Positions 23,674 to 27,957 of a stretch of DNA of 27,957 nt are shown piece by piece (the first letter of the stretch is position 1; each line of letters opens with the position of its first letter). The DNA is taken from contig URKT01000019.1 in the NCBI GenBank assembly GCA_900548495.1, positions 1 through 27,957 of the forward strand, in the 5' to 3' direction. The notes under the pieces were generated by a model. The model did no database searches, was not told the DNA's origin, and saw only the letters and a list, made by a program, of their open reading frames with translations. The position numbers and the translations under genes are program-made. Source of the DNA: an uncultured Collinsella sp. (lineage in GTDB: Bacteria; Actinomycetota; Coriobacteriia; Coriobacteriales; Coriobacteriaceae).

Positions 23674-24847
23674 AGCGGCTCCTTCCAAAGATCAGCGTGG
23701 CGGCGGCAACGAACAGCAGCGCCATAAGGACCAGCGCGCCGGCGCGAACGGCAAAAGGTCCCAGGTCCTCAAAGAAATACAGGCGGTTGAACATGTCGCA
23801 GATAAGCTTGACGGGATTGAGCCAGCACTCGGCCGGGCAGGCGCGGGCGACGTCGTCGGCAAGCGCCATCGCCGGCTCGCCGTAGAGGCCAGCGAACAGG
23901 GCGCACGTGGTAGCAAAGCCCGTGAGGATGCCGGACTTGGACGCCTTGCCGCCCTTAACGGGAAGCGTGCCCACAAAGAGTCCCAGGCCTGTGGCGGCAA
24001 GCGCGGAAGCGGCGCCGCCCACCAAACACAGTCCCTCGCGCCCGCCAAAGTCGACGCCCACGACCAGGCGCACGTAGCCAATCGCGATCGTCATCGAGGC
24101 AAAGGAGACCAGCCACGAGCCCACAAAGATACCGGCCAGCGACGCCGTTTTGGAAAGACCGCCCGCGCAGCGGCGCGCGCCAAGGCCCGACAGATTGGGC
24201 TGCAGATCGACGACGCTCAAGGCGGCAAACTCGGCAGACATCATCGCGACCAGGCCAAAAAGCGCGTAATAGTAGATGACCGTGCCGTCGGGCGTGGTGC
24301 GCGTAAGGCTCACGCGACGGGTGCCGCCCTCGAGCGACAGGGCGCGCGCAACCGCCTCGGGGTCGGCGAGTGCCGCCAGGTTGTCCTGGGCAATCTGGGA
24401 CATGAGCTCGGCATTTTGTGTATACGAGCTTGCCACCGTCTCCAGGATGCTGCGATCGGTGAGCACCGATGATGCGCGCGAGCTGTCGTAGCTCGATAGC
24501 AGTGTGAGCTTGGGTGCGCCTGCGTCGTCGACCGTATAGATGCCCGCGACCTCGCCGGCCTTAAGCGCACGGTTCGCATCGGCTGCGTCGTCGCACTCGT
24601 GGATCTCGAGCAGCTGGTCGTCGCCTTCCTTGGCAAGCGACGTCGCCACGTCCTTAAAGGTCGAGGCGCCCCAGGCCTCATCCGCTACGACGGCCACCGG
24701 CACCGGGTCGACCGTGCCGTCGGAGCTGAGGTTCGCAAACATAAACATGAACATCGTGGAAAGCGCGATGGGAAAGATCGCGCCCCAGACCCACGTACTC
24801 GGCCGGCGCAGCAGCATCTTGACCGTGATAATAATGGTGTTGAACAT
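23660..24847 (-). CDS. ABC-2 type permease (first subunit)
   Basis: A 395-residue ABC-2 permease with the same layout as the next gene product: one N-terminal helix (about 18-38), an extracellular domain (about 40-205) and five or six C-terminal helices. It ends in a positively charged segment (GRSRYEHL). It starts 9 bp after the ATPase gene with GGGGG before the ATG, and its end overlaps the second permease gene. Two non-identical permeases with one ATPase suggest a heterodimeric pore. The family exports drugs, peptides or lipids; the cargo here is not known. Confidence 0.9.
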   Translation of the reverse strand: MFNTIIITVKMLLRRPSTWVWGAIFPIALSTMFMFMFANLSSDGTVDPVPVAVVADEAWGASTFKDVATSLAKEGDDQLLEIHECDDAADANRALKAGEVAGIYTVDDAGAPKLTLLSSYDSSRASSVLTDRSILETVASSYTQNAELMSQIAQDNLAALADPEAVARALSLEGGTRRVSLTRTTPDGTVIYYYALFGLVAMMSAEFAALSVVDLQPNLSGLGARRCAGGLSKTASLAGIFVGSWLVSFASMTIAIGYVRLVVGVDFGGREGLCLVGGAASALAATGLGLFVGTLPVKGGKASKSGILTGFATTCALFAGLYGEPAMALADDVARACPAECWLNPVKLICDMFNRLYFFEDLGPFAVRAGALVLMALLFVAAATLIFGRSRYEHL

Positions 24848-24856
24848 GGCTGCCCC

Positions 24857-25795
24857 CTAGTCGCGCAGCTCGCGGCCGGTGATCTCGAGGAACACGTCGT
24901 TGAGCGTGGGCGGTTCGCTCCACACGCGGCCGAGCGCCACGTCGGCGGCGCGCAGCGTGTCAAGGATATCGACCAAGTTGTGCGAGCTCGCTTCGCAGGT
25001 GCAGACGAGCTCGCCGCCGGACAGCTCGACGCTGAGCACGTGCTCGAGGGCGCGCAGGCGCTCGACCGTGGCGGTCTCGACGGCGCCGACCTCGACGGTC
25101 ACGCGCTCGCCCATCTGAATCATGCGCTTGAGCTCGTCGTTGGTGCCCTGCGCCAGCACGCGGCCGCCGTCCATGATCATGATGCGGCTGCAAATCTGCT
25201 CGACTTCCTCCATGTAATGGCTGGTATACACCACTGTGGCGCCCTCGTCGCGCAGGCGGCAGATGCCCTCCAGGATGGCGTTGCGGCTCTGCGGGTCGAC
25301 CGCCACCGTGGGCTCGTCAAAAAAGATGAGCTCGGGCTTGTGCGCGATACCGCAGGCGATGTTGAGGCGTCGCGCCAGGCCGCCCGAGAGCTTACCGGGG
25401 CGGAACTTGGTAAAGTCGCCCAGCCCGACAAAGTCGATGGCCTCGTCCACGAGCGCGCGGCGGCGCTTGCGGTCGCTGATGTAAAGGCTACAGAAATAGT
25501 CGATATTCTCGCGCACCGTAAGCTCGTCAAACACCGCCACCTGCTGCGGCACCACGCCGATGCGGCGCTTGAGGTCGTAGCGGGCGGGCGTCATGGGCTC
25601 GCCGAACAGCTCGATGGTGCCCTTGTCGTAAGCGAGCAGCTGCAGAATACAGTTGATGGACGTGGTCTTGCCCGAGCCGTTGGGGCCCAGCAGGCCAAAG
25701 ATCTCGCCGGAGGCGATGCTCAGGTTAAAGTGGTCGAGCGCGATAAGGTCGTCATAGCGCTTGACGAGGTTTTCGACGTGGACGATGTCTGTCAT
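24857..25795 (-). CDS. ABC transporter ATP-binding protein (DrrA type)
   Basis: A 312-residue ATPase: Walker A GPNGSGKTT (37-45), Q-loop VPQQ, signature LSGGL (136-140, where many have LSGGQ), Walker B IFFDEP (157-162), H-loop TSH. Residues 220-312 form the extra C-terminal domain typical of DrrA/CcmA-type exporters, ending in NDVFLEITG. A longer frame reaches 25861; the ATG at 25795 preceded by AAGGG gives the natural MTDIVHVENLVKRY start. It energises the two ABC-2 permeases encoded downstream. The operon is divergent from a two-component system, a common arrangement when the system senses a compound that the exporter removes. Confidence 0.94.
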   Translation of the reverse strand: MTDIVHVENLVKRYDDLIALDHFNLSIASGEIFGLLGPNGSGKTTSINCILQLLAYDKGTIELFGEPMTPARYDLKRRIGVVPQQVAVFDELTVRENIDYFCSLYISDRKRRRALVDEAIDFVGLGDFTKFRPGKLSGGLARRLNIACGIAHKPELIFFDEPTVAVDPQSRNAILEGICRLRDEGATVVYTSHYMEEVEQICSRIMIMDGGRVLAQGTNDELKRMIQMGERVTVEVGAVETATVERLRALEHVLSVELSGGELVCTCEASSHNLVDILDTLRAADVALGRVWSEPPTLNDVFLEITGRELRD

Positions 25796-25871
25796 GAGGC
25801 GGCCCTTCTGTTGCTTGCGGCCCGGTACGATTGCATCATCGCAGGAGTCGCCGGCGCGCACCAGTGAGCTT

Positions 25872-25948
25872 TGTCACGAGTGCGGGGCTTGGCCGCGTGG
25901 CCCGCCGGCGCCCCCAATTTGCCGTACGGGAGGAATGTCACGGTTGCG
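25872..25948. promoter_or_regulatory. Pair of direct repeats in the divergent control region
   Basis: TGTCACGAGTGCG (25872-25884) and TGTCACGGTTGCG (25936-25948) match at 11 of 13 positions, 64 bp apart, in the 197-bp gap between the ABC-2 exporter and the kinase-regulator operon. They are candidate binding sites for the response regulator. A GTGA/TCAC inverted pair overlaps the first. Confidence 0.4.
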
Positions 25949-25980
25949 CAGGCGGCCCCTCCACCACACGCGACTTCGCG

Positions 25981-25986
25981 TACAAT
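25981..25986 (+). promoter_or_regulatory. -10 box for a leaderless kinase mRNA
   Basis: TACAAT ends 6 bases before the ATG at 25993, so transcription would begin at or next to the start codon. No Shine-Dalgarno is present before that ATG, which fits a leaderless message. Confidence 0.55.
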
Positions 25987-25992
25987 ACCCGT

Positions 25993-27138
25993 ATGAACAG
26001 GCTTTTCGACAAATCGATCGTGCTGGCGTGCTGTATCGCAGCCGCCATGGGCCTTGCTGTGGACGCTCACCTGGTCGCGGCGTTTTGCCTTGGCGTTATT
26101 GCCACCTCGCTGACCGAGGTCGCACAGGGAGAACGCACGCGCCGTGTAAGCGAGACCGCGAGTTACGCTTACATCATCGCGGCTGTCTTCGTGCCGCCGT
26201 TTGTGCCGTTTGCGCCCCTCGCCCTCTATGACATTGCGCGGCGGGTGCGCCGTGAGCATGTCTGGCCTGCACTGGGTGTGGCCACCATTTTTGCCTTCGC
26301 ACTCGCTTCGGATTTCCGCGCCGGCATGCTTCCCGCCCGAACGCTCCTGCTGACCGCTATCCTTTCAGTTGCCGCCACCTTGCTATCGCTACGTACCGCC
26401 CAGTTAGAGCGCGAGCAGCAGCGCATGCGCCGTACCCGCGATGAGCTGCAGGAACGAGCCCTCGCACTCGAGGCGCGCAACCGCGATCTTGCCGACCGCC
26501 AGGACTACGAAGTCGAACTCGCGACACTCGCCGAACGCGCCCGCATCGCGCGCGAAATCCACGACAATGTGGGCCACCAGCTCACGCGTGCCTCACTGCA
26601 GGCCGAAGCCCTGCGCGTGGTCCACGCCGACGAGCCCGGCGTCGCCGCCGATTTCGCCGACGTCAAACGCACGGTTGACGAGGCACTCCAGCTTGTGCGC
26701 ACCAGCGTCCACGCGCTCAACGACAACGCCGTCGACCTTTCCGTGCAGCTCGAACGCATTGTCGAAGGCGCGTGCTCGGACGGCGGCCCGCAGATTGAGC
26801 TTGAAGTTATGACCGAACATGCGCCCGCAAACGTCGCCAACTGCTTTGCGGCGGTCCTGCGCGAGGCGCTCTCCAACACCATGCGCCACGCTTGTGCTCA
26901 TGCTGTCACCGTACGATGCATGGAGCATCCGTCGTTTTACCAGCTCATCGTTACCGACGATGGCGTGGGCGGGGTCCAGGCAAGCGGCCGCGGCGCCGCG
27001 ACGGGCATGGGGCTCGCCTCCATGTGCGAGCGCGTCGAGGCGCTTGGCGGCACCTTCACCGCCGGCCCGCGCGCCGGCGCCGGCGGCTGGCGTGTATTTG
27101 CCACCGTTCCCAAACAGCAAGGAGATGAGGGCCGATGA
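25993..27138 (+). CDS. Sensor histidine kinase (NarL/LiaS-type)
   Basis: A 381-residue kinase. Residues 1-135 hold about five membrane helices with almost no extracellular domain, as in intramembrane-sensing kinases. A coiled coil (136-172) leads to a HisKA_3 domain with REIHDNVGHQL (phospho-His190), then an HATPase domain with LREALSNTMRHA (289-300), DDGVGG (322-327) and GMGLASM (338-344). It phosphorylates the response regulator encoded next, whose start overlaps its stop by 4 bp (ATGA). A longer frame to 25831 is possible, but the ATG at 25993 with a -10 box at leaderless distance and a sensible membrane N-terminus is preferred. The divergent ABC-2 exporter is the likely target. Confidence 0.92.
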   Translation: MNRLFDKSIVLACCIAAAMGLAVDAHLVAAFCLGVIATSLTEVAQGERTRRVSETASYAYIIAAVFVPPFVPFAPLALYDIARRVRREHVWPALGVATIFAFALASDFRAGMLPARTLLLTAILSVAATLLSLRTAQLEREQQRMRRTRDELQERALALEARNRDLADRQDYEVELATLAERARIAREIHDNVGHQLTRASLQAEALRVVHADEPGVAADFADVKRTVDEALQLVRTSVHALNDNAVDLSVQLERIVEGACSDGGPQIELEVMTEHAPANVANCFAAVLREALSNTMRHACAHAVTVRCMEHPSFYQLIVTDDGVGGVQASGRGAATGMGLASMCERVEALGGTFTAGPRAGAGGWRVFATVPKQQGDEGR

Positions 27139-27764
27139 GGCTCATCGTTGTCGACGACGACCGCCTGGTGGTCGATTCGCTCAAGATTATCCTGGGCGCC
27201 CAGCCGCAGATCGAGGTGGTGGGCACCGGCGCCAATGGCGACGATGCGGTGACGCTCTACGCCGAGCACGCGCCCGATATCGCGCTACTCGACATCCAGA
27301 TGCCGGGGCGCGACGGACTTTCGGCGGCACGCGAGATCCTTGAGCGTAATCCTGCAGCACGTGTGGTGTTTCTGACGACATTCTCGGATGACGAGTACAT
27401 TGTGTCGGCGCTCAAACTGGGCGCCCGCGGCTACCTGATCAAGACCGATGTCGCCGCCATTCCACCGGCGTTGGCGCAGGTCATGGACGGTAAACGCGTG
27501 CTTGAGGGTAAGGCGATCGAGGATATCGATTTTGACGGGACAGGCGCCGATGCCGGCACGCCCCGCCGGCCCGCGGCCTTTGCCGGCCTGACCGACCGCG
27601 AGTTCGAAGTCGCCGAGCTCATCGCCCGCGGCCTCGACAACAAGGAGATCGCTGCCACCGCCTATATGGGCGAAGGCACCGTGCGCAACCACATCAGCTC
27701 GATCCTTGCCAAAATGGGCCTACGCAACCGCACGCAGATCGCCATCGCCTACCTGCGAGGGTAG
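27135..27764 (+). CDS. Response regulator, NarL/LuxR type
   Basis: A 209-residue regulator with an N-terminal receiver domain (1-120; acidic D7-D9, phospho-acceptor Asp53 in LLDIQMPG, Thr81/82, Lys103) and a C-terminal LuxR-type helix-turn-helix (about 150-207; LTDREFEVAELIARGLDNKE and GTVRNHISSIL). A 25-residue linker joins them. It overlaps the kinase gene by 4 bp, so both proteins are made in step. It most likely binds the divergent control region and switches the ABC-2 exporter genes; candidate direct repeats are present there. Confidence 0.96.
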   Translation: MRLIVVDDDRLVVDSLKIILGAQPQIEVVGTGANGDDAVTLYAEHAPDIALLDIQMPGRDGLSAAREILERNPAARVVFLTTFSDDEYIVSALKLGARGYLIKTDVAAIPPALAQVMDGKRVLEGKAIEDIDFDGTGADAGTPRRPAAFAGLTDREFEVAELIARGLDNKEIAATAYMGEGTVRNHISSILAKMGLRNRTQIAIAYLRG

Positions 27765-27788
27765 TTGCCCAAAGACCGAGCCCCCCCC

Positions 27789-27840
27789 CGGCATAGCAAA
27801 ATGGCTGCTACCGATTTAACGCCATTTCAAAACTATGCCG
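27789..27840. other. Two-part hairpin after the response regulator
   Basis: CGGCATAG (27789-27796) pairs with CTATGCCG (27833-27840), and AAATGGC (27799-27805) with GCCATTT (27821-27827), leaving a small internal loop and a 15-nt apical loop. A run of nine C residues (27781-27789) precedes it. There is no U-tract, so it is not a standard terminator. The rest of the window (27841-27957) has no gene I can support. Confidence 0.7.
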
Positions 27841-27957
27841 AATTACGGGGCTAAAGTCGGGGCCCTCATCCATACCCACGTTTTCTGCAAAATGACGGCT
27901 TGTCTACCTGCACTGATAATTGTTCTCGGGGGAAGCGGGCACTGCGGGGCGCGGCAA

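Overview
The window reads as chromosomal DNA of a high-GC, gut-type actinobacterium of the class Coriobacteriia, most likely Collinsella or a close relative. This is inferred from GC-rich third codon positions, an NRAMP/MgtE-like gene pair, LuxS together with a LiaR/NarL-type two-component system, and short palindromic intergenic repeats around a GGGGAC core. No rRNA or tRNA gene was seen, so the assignment is an inference. The first 42 bases carry a complete Illumina Nextera read-1 adapter, so the left edge is an assembly artefact of a draft contig and not a biological boundary.

Left part (1-5900): a DUF4867 cupin-like protein, luxS with a clear terminator, a nucleoside hydrolase-ribokinase operon (nucleoside to free ribose to ribose-5-phosphate) whose promoter overlaps a perfect palindrome, and, divergently, a large OatA-type O-acetyltransferase with a C-terminal SGNH domain.

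Middle part (5938-15170, all minus strand): a metal and cell-envelope block. It holds an NRAMP-family transporter whose metal-site motifs are altered in the way known for the magnesium-transporting NRMT branch. Directly upstream is an MgtE-like protein (PRC-like + MgtE_N + CBS pair) whose membrane part does not show the usual MgtE pore signature, preceded by a roughly 200-nt structured leader. Next come a membrane-anchored polysaccharide-deacetylase-like protein that has lost all its metal-binding histidines, a translationally coupled YtxH/PRC-barrel pair, a stand-alone protein resembling the N-terminal domain of cyanophycin synthetase, a CNNM/CorC protein, and a hemolysin-III/TrhA protein.

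Right part (15357-27764): a membrane-anchored alpha/beta hydrolase whose promoter carries two matching palindromes, a DUF362 double-[4Fe-4S] protein, a class I methyltransferase, a MacB/Lol-like ABC exporter (ATPase plus large FtsX permease), and a DrrA-type ABC-2 exporter (ATPase plus two overlapping permeases). The latter is divergent from a NarL/LiaR-type histidine kinase-response regulator operon that probably controls it. The kinase gene looks leaderless.

The stretches with the fewest genes (9345-9384, 17747-17985, 22238-22463) are filled by one family of palindromic REP-like elements, several with compensating base changes in their arms, and by a separate degenerate 18-bp tandem repeat. 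The most original leads are the putative two-protein Mg2+ system with its leader, the inactive-looking deacetylase, the isolated cyanophycin-synthetase-like domain, and the covarying repeats.
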